Shown here one piece after another: positions 16,353 to 24,407 of a stretch of 64,000 bases of DNA. Origin of the DNA: Agrococcus baldri (GTDB taxonomy: Bacteria; Actinomycetota; Actinomycetes; Actinomycetales; Microbacteriaceae); contig BJUU01000004.1 of NCBI GenBank assembly GCA_007988785.1, forward strand, positions 169,516 through 233,515. Direction: 5' to 3'. The position numbers and the translations under genes are program-made. Numbering within the stretch: the first letter of the stretch is position 1; each line of letters opens with the position of its first letter. Under the pieces are notes generated by a model. It worked only from the letters and a program-made list of their open reading frames with translations, had not been told where the DNA came from and searched no databases.

Positions 16353-17192
16353 CTACGCCACCAGCCGCCTGAAGCGGTCGCTCCCCCGCGTCGAGCCGGC
16401 CGCGTCGTGCTCGGCGCCGGGCACCCCGCTCGCACCGACCGCGAGGATCGCCCGCGCGAGCACCTCGTCGCGCACCTCGCGCCGCGCGTGGTCGTCGGCG
16501 AGCATCTCGACGAGCGCCGCGACCTCAGCGTCCGCGAGCGCCGCGACCGGGAACCACGGCAGCGCCGAGCGCCAGGCCCGGAAGGCCAGCAGCAGGATGT
16601 CGTGCCGCTGCTCGACGTGCGCGCGCTCGTGCGCGATCACCGCCACCAGCTCATCGGGGTCGAGCCGGTCGAGCAGCCCCTGCGAGAGCACGGTCACCGA
16701 GCCGGCGCCGCGCGGCAGACAGTAGGCGACGGGCACCGCGTCGTCGAGCACGCGCGTGCGCGCGCGGGTCGGATGCGGTGCGCTCAGCATGTCGAGCAGG
16801 GCCAGGTGGCGATGGCGCTGGCGCGTGACCTGCACGATCGTCACCGCCAGGTGCACGAGCAGGTAGATCGCGAACAGCGCCGCCGGGATCAGCGCCAGCC
16901 ACAGCGCGGCAGCGCCCGAGACCGCAGCGCCCTGCGCGACCCCCGGCGCGACCGCCAGCCCGGTGAGCGCGAGCGCGCCGATCATCGACAGCCCACCGGC
17001 GAGCCCGACGCCCTGCCACACGAGCAGCGCGATCACCGGCGCTCGCATCGGCCAGCCGACCCGCGCCAGCCACACCGGCACCGGCCACGCCAGCAGCAGC
17101 GCGACGAGCCACAGCATGGCCGCCGCCCAGACGATCGCGCCGTGCGGGATCACCAGCGCGCCATCCAGCGCGGCAGCGGCCGCCGGCAGCAC
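16353..17192 (-). CDS. M56 (BlaR1-type) membrane metalloprotease without sensor domain
   Basis: 279 residues. Several hydrophobic segments occupy the first half (for example ALFAIYLLVHLAVTIVQV). AVIAHERAHVEQRHD (about residues 183-197) holds the HExxH zinc site of the M56 family. The C-terminal penicillin-binding sensor domain of true BlaR1 is absent, so the input signal is not beta-lactam binding by that route. The GTG start lies 2 nt after the stop of the BlaI-type repressor gene. By analogy with BlaR1 it may cleave or trigger cleavage of that repressor; placement between cydDC and cydAB suggests a role in controlling cytochrome bd. Confidence 0.88.
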   Translation of the reverse strand: MLPAAAAALDGALVIPHGAIVWAAAMLWLVALLLAWPVPVWLARVGWPMRAPVIALLVWQGVGLAGGLSMIGALALTGLAVAPGVAQGAAVSGAAALWLALIPAALFAIYLLVHLAVTIVQVTRQRHRHLALLDMLSAPHPTRARTRVLDDAVPVAYCLPRGAGSVTVLSQGLLDRLDPDELVAVIAHERAHVEQRHDILLLAFRAWRSALPWFPVAALADAEVAALVEMLADDHARREVRDEVLARAILAVGASGVPGAEHDAAGSTRGSDRFRRLVA

Positions 17193-17194
17193 GC

Positions 17195-17560
17195 TCAGCC
17201 CCCGCTGCCCGCCGAGCGCAGCAGCTCGCGCAGCACGGCCGCGTCCTCCTCCGACACGCTGCCGACGAACCGCGCGAGCACCGCAGAGCGGTCGCGCGAC
17301 TCGCCCAGCACCTCGTGCATCAGCTCGGCCACGTGGTCGGCGCGGGCGGCGACCGCGGTGTAGCGGTAGGGGCGCACCGAGCGATCCGAGGCGACGAAGC
17401 CCTTCTTCTCCAGCCGCGACAGCACCGTCAGCAGCGTCGTCGCGGCGAGCGATCGGCCGCCGGCCTCGAGCTGCTCCTGCACGTCGTAGGCGCTCAGCGG
17501 CGCCGGGGCATCCCAGACGGCGTCCATCACGGCCCGCTCCAGCTCGCCCAGCGTCGCCAT
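17195..17560 (-). CDS. BlaI/MecI/CopY-family transcriptional repressor
   Basis: 121 residues from an ATG at 17560 with GGAGGG upstream. The winged helix is visible in LERAVMDAVWDAPAPLSAYD, LAATTLLTVLSRLEKKGFVA and the wing SVRPYRYTAV; the C-terminal part is the dimerisation and cleavage region. It is transcribed away from cydA, across a 196-bp region with two perfect-arm palindromes of the TTCTA/TAGAA type. The expected role is repression of its own operon and cydAB, relieved through the M56 protease. Confidence 0.9.
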   Translation of the reverse strand: MATLGELERAVMDAVWDAPAPLSAYDVQEQLEAGGRSLAATTLLTVLSRLEKKGFVASDRSVRPYRYTAVAARADHVAELMHEVLGESRDRSAVLARFVGSVSEEDAAVLRELLRSAGSGG

Positions 17561-17670
17561 TGGGGCCCTCCGTCTCGTCAGGATCTGCGGTCGCGACCGT
17601 GGTCGCCGTGTCGTGCGACGGCGCGCCCGCGTGCGCCGGCGCATCCGTCTGCCATCGATCCTAGCGCGAC

Positions 17671-17729
17671 TTCTACAACGGGGCGAAGTTGTTCTATGCT
17701 ATGTAGAAGTCGTTCTACGGCACGTAGAA
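17671..17729. promoter_or_regulatory. Phased operator array in front of cydA
   Basis: Two 17-bp palindromes, TTCTATGCTATGTAGAA (17692-17708) and TTCTACGGCACGTAGAA (17713-17729), have centres 21 bp apart. A degenerate third site, TTCTACAACGGGGCGAA (17671-17687), is another 21 bp upstream. The middle site contains TATGCT, a plausible -10 box for cydA with TTCTAC as a weak -35. The BlaI-type repressor encoded next door is the likely ligand. Confidence 0.75.
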
Positions 17730-17756
17730 ACCCAAGGCAGCCGAACGGAGAGAACC

Positions 17757-19418
17757 GTGGAAGCGCTCGACATCGCCAGGTGGCAGTTCGGCATCACGAC
17801 CGTCTACCACTTCATGCTCGTGCCCCTCACGCTGGGCCTCGGCATGGCCATCGTCGTCATGCAGACGATCTGGGTGCGCACCGGCGACGAGAAGTTCCTG
17901 CGCATGGTGAAGTTCTGGGGCAAGCTCTACCTGATCAACTTCATCCTGGGCGTCGCCACGGGCCTCGTGCAGGAGTTCCAGTTCGGCATGGCCTGGAGCG
18001 AGTACTCCCGCTTCGTCGGCGACGTCTTCGGCGCCCCGCTCGCCCTCGAGGGGCTGCTCGCGTTCTTCGCCGAGTCGACCTTCCTCGGCATCTGGATCTT
18101 CGGCTGGGGCCGGCTGCGCAAGGGCCTGCACCTCGCCGCCCTCTGGTGCGCCGTGATCGGCTCGTGGTTCTCGGCCTACTTCATCATCGTCGCCAACTCG
18201 TGGATGCAGCACCCCGTCGGCGTCGAGCTGGGCCCCGACGGCCGCCCCGTGATGACCGACATCTGGGCCGTGCTCACCAACAACACGGCGCTCGCCGCCT
18301 TCACCCACACGATCTTCGGCGCCCTCATCGTCGCCGGCATGTTCCTCATCGGCATCAGCTGGTACCACCTGTGGCAGCGCCGCCGCGACGGCATCGACAC
18401 TGTCGCCGCGGTGCCGGTGGGCGAGCGCCGCACGGGGCTCATCGGACGACTGACGGATGCGCCCACGCGCGTCGTGGTGGGCGAGGCACCCGGCGTCGCC
18501 GGCCGCGACCGCACCGACCACGGCGTCTGGCTCTGGTCGCTGCGCTTCGGCGCGATCGTCGCGATCGTCGCCTTCGGCGGCACGGCGCTGACGGGCGACT
18601 GGCAGGGCAAGCTCATGTACGAGCAGCAGCCGATGAAGATGGCCTCCGCCGAGGCCGCCTGCCACACCGGCTCGTCGTTCTCGGTGCTCTCGATCGGCGA
18701 CCCCGGCTCGACCGACTGCTCGGACGTCATCACCCTGATCGAGATCCCCGGCGTGCTCGGCTTCCTCGGCACCGGCGAGTGGGGCGCCGACATGCCCGGC
18801 ATCAGCGACCTCGAGCCGCAGTACGTCGACCAGTACGGCGAGACCATCCCCGACGAGGCCATCTACGGCTCCTTCGCCGGCAGCGAGGTGCAGTACGTGC
18901 CGCCGATGTGGGTCACCTACTGGGGGTTCCGACTCATGATCGGCCTGGGCGGCATCACCGCCTTCGGCGCGCTCGTAGCGCTGTGGCTCACGCGCCGCGG
19001 CACCGTGCCGCGCTCGCCGTGGATCATGCGGCTGGCGATCCTCGGCATCCTGGCGCCCTTCGCCGGCAACATCGCCGGCTGGATCTTCACCGAGATCGGC
19101 CGCCAGCCCTTCGTGGTGGCGCCGAACCCCGACCCGAGCGGCATCGACGGCGTGTTCATGTTCACGGCCGCCGCCGTCTCGCCCGGCGTGACCGTCGGCG
19201 AGCTGCTGTTCTCCGTCATCACGCTCTCCGCCGTCTACGCGGCGCTCATGGTGGTCGAGCTGTTCCTGCTCGTGAAGTACGTGCGGGGCGGGGTCGCGAG
19301 CGCGATGCCGGAGCTCGCACCCGCGCACGGTGACGGCGACGGGGATGACCACGACGCATCCGACGACGGGCCCGACGGGCCCGAGCGGCGCGACGACGTG
19401 CTCGCGTTCGCCTACTGA
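17757..19418 (+). CDS. cydA: Cytochrome bd oxidase subunit I
   Basis: 553 residues from a GTG at 17757, preceded by CGGAG 6 nt upstream. The N-terminus ARWQFGITTVYHFMLVPLTL is the CydA signature with the haem b595/d ligand His. Further haem-bearing helices include NTALAAFTHTIFGALIVAGM. The periplasmic Q-loop region follows near GDWQGKLMYEQQPMKM. This subunit oxidises menaquinol and, with CydB, reduces oxygen to water without proton pumping. It shares a transcript with cydB (14-nt gap) and has the operator array at 17671-17729 upstream. The acidic C-terminal tail (HGDGDGDDHDASDDGPDG) is an unusual addition. Confidence 0.97.
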   Translation: MEALDIARWQFGITTVYHFMLVPLTLGLGMAIVVMQTIWVRTGDEKFLRMVKFWGKLYLINFILGVATGLVQEFQFGMAWSEYSRFVGDVFGAPLALEGLLAFFAESTFLGIWIFGWGRLRKGLHLAALWCAVIGSWFSAYFIIVANSWMQHPVGVELGPDGRPVMTDIWAVLTNNTALAAFTHTIFGALIVAGMFLIGISWYHLWQRRRDGIDTVAAVPVGERRTGLIGRLTDAPTRVVVGEAPGVAGRDRTDHGVWLWSLRFGAIVAIVAFGGTALTGDWQGKLMYEQQPMKMASAEAACHTGSSFSVLSIGDPGSTDCSDVITLIEIPGVLGFLGTGEWGADMPGISDLEPQYVDQYGETIPDEAIYGSFAGSEVQYVPPMWVTYWGFRLMIGLGGITAFGALVALWLTRRGTVPRSPWIMRLAILGILAPFAGNIAGWIFTEIGRQPFVVAPNPDPSGIDGVFMFTAAAVSPGVTVGELLFSVITLSAVYAALMVVELFLLVKYVRGGVASAMPELAPAHGDGDGDDHDASDDGPDGPERRDDVLAFAY

Positions 19419-19432
19419 GACAGGAGCAGCTC

Positions 19433-20491
19433 ATGGAACCGCTCGCCATCACCTGGTTCGTCATCATCGCCGTGCTCTGGATCGGCTTCATCGTGCTCGA
19501 GGGCTTCGACCTGGGCGTCGGCATGCGCATGCTGTTCGCCTCGCGCGACGAGCGCGAGCGGCGCGTCATGCTCAACACCATCGGACCCGTCTGGGACGGC
19601 AACGAGGTGTGGCTGATCACCGCCGGCGCCGGCATGTTCGCGGCCTTCCCCGAGTGGTACGCCTCGCTGTTCTCGACGCTCTACGTGCCGCTGACGATCG
19701 CGCTCGTCGGGCTCATCCTGCGCGCCGTGTCGATCGAGTGGCGCGGCAAGGTGCACACCGCCCGCTGGCGCGGCGCGTGGACGGCCGGCATCGGCCTGGG
19801 CTCCCTGATCGCGGCGTTCTGCATCGGCGCGATGCTCGCCCTCACGTCGCTCGGGCTGCCGATCGACGGCAACGGCGACCGCGTCGGCGGGCCGTTCGCG
19901 TGGCTCGGCTGGCCCGCGATCGTCGGCGGGCTCGCGGTGGTGGGCTTCTCGCTCGCGCACTCGGCGACGTTCCTGGCGCTGAAGGCCGACGGCCCGGTGC
20001 GCGAGCGCTCGGCGCGGTTCGCGGCCACCTGGGCGCCGCTGTGCCTGCTGCCGGCGGCGGCGTGGGCGATCTGGGTGCAGCTGGAGCACGGCGGCAACCC
20101 GCTCGCATGGGTGCTCATCGGCCTGGCGGTCGTGGCGCTCGTGCTCGGCTGGGTGCAGGCGCGGGCGCGGCGCGAGGGGCTCGCGTTCACCGGCTACGCG
20201 GCGTTCGGGCTGTTCGGGGTGGCGGCGATCTTCGCGGGCATGTTCCCGCGGCTGCTGCCCTCGACGGTCGATGCGGCCTTCGACCTGACGCTCGCGAATG
20301 CCGCGAACAGCCCCTACACGCTGGGCGTGATGACGGTGATCACGGCGATCAGCCTGCCGATCATCCTCGCCTACCAGGCGTGGAGCTACTGGGTGTTCCG
20401 CAAGCGGGTCACGCCCGGCATGATCCCCGACGCGCACATCGTGCTGCCGGCGATCCTGCGCGACAAGGAGGCGGCGGCGCCACGCCGCTGA
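19433..20491 (+). CDS. cydB: Cytochrome bd oxidase subunit II
   Basis: 352 residues with eight to nine membrane helices. The N-terminus ITWFVIIAVLWIGFIVLEGF and DLGVGMRML are diagnostic for CydB, as is GPVWDGNEVWLITAGAGMFA. It pairs with CydA to bind haems b595 and d. The ATG at 19433 has AGGAGC upstream, and it follows cydA by 14 nt, forming a cydAB operon under the same operator. Confidence 0.97.
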   Translation: MEPLAITWFVIIAVLWIGFIVLEGFDLGVGMRMLFASRDERERRVMLNTIGPVWDGNEVWLITAGAGMFAAFPEWYASLFSTLYVPLTIALVGLILRAVSIEWRGKVHTARWRGAWTAGIGLGSLIAAFCIGAMLALTSLGLPIDGNGDRVGGPFAWLGWPAIVGGLAVVGFSLAHSATFLALKADGPVRERSARFAATWAPLCLLPAAAWAIWVQLEHGGNPLAWVLIGLAVVALVLGWVQARARREGLAFTGYAAFGLFGVAAIFAGMFPRLLPSTVDAAFDLTLANAANSPYTLGVMTVITAISLPIILAYQAWSYWVFRKRVTPGMIPDAHIVLPAILRDKEAAAPRR

Positions 20492-20511
20492 GCGACCGCT
20501 ACCGTTGAGCG

Positions 20512-20907
20512 GTGGAGCCGATCGACGCAGCCGCCGCCATCGGCGAGCTCATCTCGTGGGTGTGCCTCGTGCCCGGCATCCCGGCGCTGCTCGCGGCCTG
20601 GCTGCTGCGCTCCCGCGACGGCGACTGGTCGCCGGTCGAGATCGTCGTGGTCGAGATCGACGGCCGCACGGTCGCCCGCTGGTACGCCGGCGGCGGGTTC
20701 CAGCAGCGCCGGCTCACACGAGGCGAGCGGATGCGCGTGGGCGAGACGGGCGAGCACGTCGCGCAGGTGAGCACCAGGAACCCGGCGCGCATGCGGCTGG
20801 GCGACCACCCGCCGATGCAGCGGCTGCTGCTCGTGGTGGGCGCGGTGCTCACCGCGGCGGGGCTGATCGGCTTCGTGCTGTCGCTGCTGCCGCTGCTGCT
20901 CGGCTGA
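20512..20907 (+). CDS. Small membrane protein of unknown function
   Basis: 131 residues from a GTG at 20512 with a TACCGT box 6 nt upstream. One helix near the N-terminus (LISWVCLVPGIPALLAAWLL), a soluble middle with a beta-rich look (VEIVVVEIDGRTVARWYAGG), and a second helix at the C-terminus (LLLVVGAVLTAAGLIGFVLS). No family recognised. It sits 20 nt after cydB but seems to have its own leaderless promoter. Confidence 0.65.
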   Translation: MEPIDAAAAIGELISWVCLVPGIPALLAAWLLRSRDGDWSPVEIVVVEIDGRTVARWYAGGGFQQRRLTRGERMRVGETGEHVAQVSTRNPARMRLGDHPPMQRLLLVVGAVLTAAGLIGFVLSLLPLLLG

Positions 20908-20953
20908 GCAGCGCGACGCCGGCGACCGCCGCCTCCCACGCCGCGCTGCGGTT

Positions 20954-20982
20954 ATCAGACACCGGCTAGATTGGTGCCTGAT
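20954..20982. promoter_or_regulatory. Palindrome enclosing the MFS gene promoter
   Basis: Arms ATCAGACACC (20954-20963) and GGTGCCTGAT (20973-20982) pair at 9 of 10 positions. TAGATT (20967-20972), the likely -10 box, is in the loop, and the ATG at 20981 is inside the right arm. A repressor bound here would block a leaderless transcript; no regulator gene is adjacent. Confidence 0.6.
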
Positions 20983-22231
20983 GGGCACCTCTGGCAGCCG
21001 GCGCCTCGCGATGGCGCAGGCCGCGATCGTCGCGGCCTCCTTCGCCATGCTCCTGGCCGCGACGAACTCGGCCTACCCGCTGCTGCCGGTGTACCGCGAC
21101 GCGCTCGGGCTGCCGCCCTCGGTGCTCTCGCTCACCTTCAGCGTCTACGTCGGCGTCTTCGCGCTCGCGCTGCTCGTGCTCGCGAGGCCCCGCTTCTCGC
21201 GCTTCGCGGCGCCGATGGTGCTCGCGAGCCTCGTGGTGATGCTCGCCGTCGACCTGCTGATGCTGCAGAGCACGGCGCAGAGCATCCTCATCGGGCGCTC
21301 GCTCGCCGGCCTCTCCACCGCACTCGGCACGGGAGCCGCATCCGCGCTCGTGGTCGCGGCGATCGGCGCGGGCGGGCGCTCGGTGACCGCGACCGGCAAC
21401 ACGGCGGGCGCCATCGTCGGCGTCGGCAGCGCGCAGCTGCTCGTCTCGCTGCTCGCCGACGCGGCCCCGCAGGTCTTCTACGTCGCGCACGCGATCGGTC
21501 TCGGCGTGCTGCTCGTCGCTGGCGGCGTCGTGCTGCGGCTGCGGCGTGCCGAGAACCGGGCGGGCCTCGCTCTCGCCGCCGGGGAGCCCGCATCCCTGCG
21601 CGTCGACGCCACCGGCATCCGCGCCCTCGTCACCGGCTCGATTGCGTGGATCGCGACCAGCATCGGCGGCGTGCTCGGGGCCACCGTCTTCAACGAGCTC
21701 GGGCAGCCGCTCGCCCAGGCGTGGGGGCCGATCGCGATGCTGCTGGGCAGCGCCGTCGCCCAGGCGTGCGCCGTGCCGCTCACGCGCTTCGCGCCCTGGG
21801 TGAGCGGGCTGGCCGCGATCGCGCTCGGCGCGGCCGCCATCGTGACGGCGGCGGCGTTCGCGTTCAGCTGGCTTGCGATCATCGGCTTCGTGCTGCTGGG
21901 CGCCGGCGTCGGCACCGCGTGCCGCATCTCGCTCATCACGCTCACTCTCGGCGCCAGCCCCGCGCGGCAGGGGGCGCTCGCCTCGCTCTACGCGGGCGTC
22001 ACCTACATCGTCTCGGCGGGCGTCGTGCTGCTGGTCGGCGGCATCGGCGACTCGACGGGCCTCGTGCCCGCAGCGCTGGCGACGTTCTGCGCCCTCGCGG
22101 TGCTGGCGCTGGCCGCGCTGCTGTGGTCGCCGCGGCTGCGCGACACGGTCGATGCCGCTCGCGCCGGCTCGCCCGGCGCCGACGCCGGCGATCCGGAGTC
22201 GATCGGGGCGCGCCCGGCCCGACGCACCTGA
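20981..22231 (+). CDS. MFS transporter
   Basis: 416 residues with about 12 hydrophobic segments and no signal peptide. SVYVGVFALALLVLARPRFS and LIGRSLAGLSTALGTGAASA fit helices 2 to 4 of drug:H+ antiporter-like MFS proteins, but the loop 2-3 motif is poorly kept (LARPRFSRFAAP). It probably exports a small molecule; substrate unknown. The promoter is inside a near-perfect palindrome, suggesting control by a dedicated repressor. It has a polar, proline-rich C-terminal tail. Confidence 0.85.
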   Translation: MGTSGSRRLAMAQAAIVAASFAMLLAATNSAYPLLPVYRDALGLPPSVLSLTFSVYVGVFALALLVLARPRFSRFAAPMVLASLVVMLAVDLLMLQSTAQSILIGRSLAGLSTALGTGAASALVVAAIGAGGRSVTATGNTAGAIVGVGSAQLLVSLLADAAPQVFYVAHAIGLGVLLVAGGVVLRLRRAENRAGLALAAGEPASLRVDATGIRALVTGSIAWIATSIGGVLGATVFNELGQPLAQAWGPIAMLLGSAVAQACAVPLTRFAPWVSGLAAIALGAAAIVTAAAFAFSWLAIIGFVLLGAGVGTACRISLITLTLGASPARQGALASLYAGVTYIVSAGVVLLVGGIGDSTGLVPAALATFCALAVLALAALLWSPRLRDTVDAARAGSPGADAGDPESIGARPARRT

Positions 22232-22348
22232 AGGTTGCCTCAGCAGGCTCGCGGATCTCTGCGAAATCGGAAATCATGTGAACGTCACTCCCCAGGTGGC
22301 ACCACCCTCGAGAAAGACCTCCTCCATGCAGCCTGCGCGACGGTCGTC

Positions 22349-23389
22349 GTGACCTCCATCCCTCGCGCACAGCAAGGCCTGCCGCCCCGGCCCCGGATCT
22401 TCGGCACGCCGGGGGCCGCGCTCATCGGCGCCGGCAGATCGCTGAACGCGCAGCGCGCACACCAGGGCCGCCTCGGCGAGGAGCGCCTCTCCGGACTCAC
22501 TCGCGCGATCGTCGACGAGAGCCCGGGGATGTTCCTCTTCCACTCGATGAAGCTGCCGAGCGAGACCGGCGACATCGACCAGCTGCTCTATGCGGGCGGC
22601 ACCTTCTACCTGATGGACGCGAAGCTCTGGAAGGGCTTCGACGATGAGCGGCGCGTCACCTACGACGTCGCGATGCGCGACTCGGAGACCCTGGTGTTCG
22701 TGCGCGACGGCGAGCCGTTCGCCGGCGGCGATGTGAAGTCGCCGCGACAGCTGACGACGTGGCGTCGGTACCTGACCGAGCACCCGGTGCGGGCCGTGGT
22801 CGTGCTGATGGATCCCGGGGCGCAGGTCGAGACGACCGCCTCATCCCCCGATGTCCTCGTGCTCACCGCACTGCAGCTGCAGGCGTGGCTCCGAAGCCTG
22901 CCGGAGGGGCAACCGCTGCACGATGTCTGGGTGCGAGAGCTCGCCGGGCTCGCCGTCGACCCCACCAAGCCGAGCACCCGTCCCGTCAGCAACGGCGGCA
23001 ACCGGCGCCGCAGCGCGAAGCCGGCCGCCCCGCGGCCGGTCGCATCGACACCCGTGCCGGTGCTGCGTCCGACGAGCCGGCCTGTCCGACGCCCGACATC
23101 GAGCAGGAGACGCCCGCGCCGCACGCCCGCAGATCGCCGCCTCGCCGGTTGGGTGGCGACGCTCGCGCTCGCCTGCGCCGTGCTCGCCTGGGTCGTCACG
23201 CCCGCGGCCAACGTCCTCGCCAGCGCCGCGGTCGCGGGCGGCCTGTGGAGCTACGCGCTGGCCGCTGGCGCCGGGCTCAGCGGCCTGGGCGCCAGGCTGG
23301 CGCTCGGAACCGCGGGGATGTTCCTCGTCGTGCACCTCTTGCCCCCGTTGATCACCAGCGCCTTGACACCAGCCCTCACGCCGGGGTGA
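22349..23389 (+). CDS. NERD-domain membrane protein
   Basis: 346 residues from a GTG at 22349; no clear ribosome-binding site. Residues about 35-200 form a nuclease-related (NERD) domain: LGEERLSGLTRAI, GDIDQLLYAGGTFYLMDAKL (a D...DxK arrangement as in PD-(D/E)xK folds) and DVLVLTALQLQAWL. A basic, proline-rich linker follows (about 205-265), then two membrane helices (VATLALACAVLAWVVTPAAN and a C-terminal segment). NERD proteins are thought to handle DNA, but biochemical evidence is sparse. Here it would be membrane-anchored with the nuclease-like part in the cytosol. Confidence 0.75.
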   Translation: MTSIPRAQQGLPPRPRIFGTPGAALIGAGRSLNAQRAHQGRLGEERLSGLTRAIVDESPGMFLFHSMKLPSETGDIDQLLYAGGTFYLMDAKLWKGFDDERRVTYDVAMRDSETLVFVRDGEPFAGGDVKSPRQLTTWRRYLTEHPVRAVVVLMDPGAQVETTASSPDVLVLTALQLQAWLRSLPEGQPLHDVWVRELAGLAVDPTKPSTRPVSNGGNRRRSAKPAAPRPVASTPVPVLRPTSRPVRRPTSSRRRPRRTPADRRLAGWVATLALACAVLAWVVTPAANVLASAAVAGGLWSYALAAGAGLSGLGARLALGTAGMFLVVHLLPPLITSALTPALTPG

Positions 23390-23434
23390 CAGCAACCGCG
23401 ACGTGAGCGCATGGGTGCCCGGCTGAGGAGGACG

Positions 23435-24013
23435 TCAGCCGCGGCGGCGCCACCAGCTGCGCCGGCGCGCCGGCGGTTCGGCAGCCTGCTGCTGCGCCGC
23501 CTCGGCCGCGGCGCGCTGCGCCCGGCGCTCGCGCCATGCCGCGACATCCGCCTCCACGTCGTGCGTGGGCGTGACGACCGGCGGGCCGCCCTGCAGCTGC
23601 CGCCGGGCCTCGACGACGCGATGGTTGAAGTCCTCGAGGGTGTCGCGCACCTCGGTCTCGCTCGCGAGGGCGTCGAGCCGCGCCTCCATCTGCGCGTGCT
23701 CGACGCGCAGGGTGAGCGCCGGCGGGCCGAGCCCGGTCAGCTGCTCGCGCTCGATCTTCTGCTTGATCCACCACTCCGGGTCGTAGGGAGCATCGAGGCC
23801 CGGGATGGGCTTGCCCGCGCCGGGCAGGTCGTCGAACTGCCCCTGCCGGATGGCCTGCTGCAGGGCGGTCTCGACGATCGCCGCCCGCTCGAGCTCCGAC
23901 CAGCCGGTCGGGGTCGAGCCGCGCTGCGCGGTGTCCTCGGGATCAGCGCGCTCGGCACGCTCGAGCCGCTCCCGCCGGCGGCGGGCCGCAGCGACGCGCG
24001 GATCCTCCGTCAT
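23435..24013 (-). CDS. DUF1992 (DnaJ-homologue subfamily C member 28-like) protein
   Basis: 192 residues. The conserved core is ALQQAIRQGQFDDLPGAGKP (about residues 50-69) followed by DPEWWIKQKIEREQL, the DUF1992 signature. The C-terminus is a basic, glutamine-rich tail. The bacterial family has no assigned biochemical role; it lacks the J-domain HPD motif. TAGGGT lies 6 nt before the ATG on the minus strand, so a leaderless mRNA is expected. Confidence 0.9.
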   Translation of the reverse strand: MTEDPRVAAARRRRERLERAERADPEDTAQRGSTPTGWSELERAAIVETALQQAIRQGQFDDLPGAGKPIPGLDAPYDPEWWIKQKIEREQLTGLGPPALTLRVEHAQMEARLDALASETEVRDTLEDFNHRVVEARRQLQGGPPVVTPTHDVEADVAAWRERRAQRAAAEAAQQQAAEPPARRRSWWRRRG

Positions 24014-24101
24014 GCGCCCACCCTACGATCCCGGGCGCGCATGCGAACAGGCTCGCGATCGCCGCGAGCGGTGGTCCCTGTGAGACGAGGCGAAGGGGGC
24101 G

Positions 24102-24317
24102 CTATCGCTGCAGCTTGCGCAGCGCGGCGCCCTTGTGCGCGGCGACGTGGTCGGTCTTGTCGCTCGCGATCTCGTACTGCGGCTCGTCCTCGCTCGCGCG
24201 GCGGGCGTGCCCCTTGTAGTCGAAGTCGCTCGTGTGCACCTCGGTGATCGTGCCAGAGACGCGGCCGGCCTCGGAGTTCCAGCTGACGTGGTCGCCGACG
24301 GCGAATCGTTCGCTCAT
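24102..24317 (-). CDS. DUF2945 (hypervirulence-associated, Tudor-like) protein
   Basis: 71 residues. FAVGDHVSWNSEAGRVSGTI and YEIASDKTDHVAAHKGAALR are typical of the small DUF2945 barrel proteins. Function unknown; the fungal name is misleading for bacteria. The ATG at 24317 is preferred because the family begins just before FxxGDxV; an ATG at 24329 close to a GGGAG is an alternative and would add four residues. Confidence 0.85.
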   Translation of the reverse strand: MSERFAVGDHVSWNSEAGRVSGTITEVHTSDFDYKGHARRASEDEPQYEIASDKTDHVAAHKGAALRKLQR

Positions 24318-24362
24318 GCCTGCCATCATGCTCCCGGTCCGTGCGACGTGGCCAGGGAACGA

Positions 24363-24390
24363 GGAAAGCCCCGCCGAAGCGGGGCTTCCC
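24363..24390 (-). terminator. Hairpin, probably the original terminator of tRNA-Ala
   Basis: AAGCCCCGC, CGAA, GCGGGGCTT (24366-24387) is a perfect 9-bp stem with two further pairs beyond a mismatch. It is followed directly by the leftmost copy of the tRNA-Ala 3' end, which suggests it ended the tRNA transcript before the insertion elements separated them. Confidence 0.6.
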
Positions 24391-24391
24391 G

Positions 24392-24407
24392 AACGTGGAC
24401 CCGGGGG
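24392..24407. repeat. 16-bp target duplication, copy 1
   Basis: AACGTGGACCCGGGGG. The same 16 bp recur at 25700-25715 and at 26131-26146, where they are the 3' end of tRNA-Ala. They flank the two IS481-type elements. Confidence 0.9.

Noticed and set aside
12626..16435. Very long open frame antisense to cydDC
   Set aside because: It is the shadow of a GC-rich gene: low-complexity Arg/Gly/Ala/Glu composition, no domain, no start signals, while the opposite strand encodes a complete ABC transporter.
17195..17560. BlaI/M56 pair as a beta-lactam resistance locus
   Set aside because: No beta-lactamase gene is adjacent and the M56 protein lacks the penicillin-binding sensor domain.
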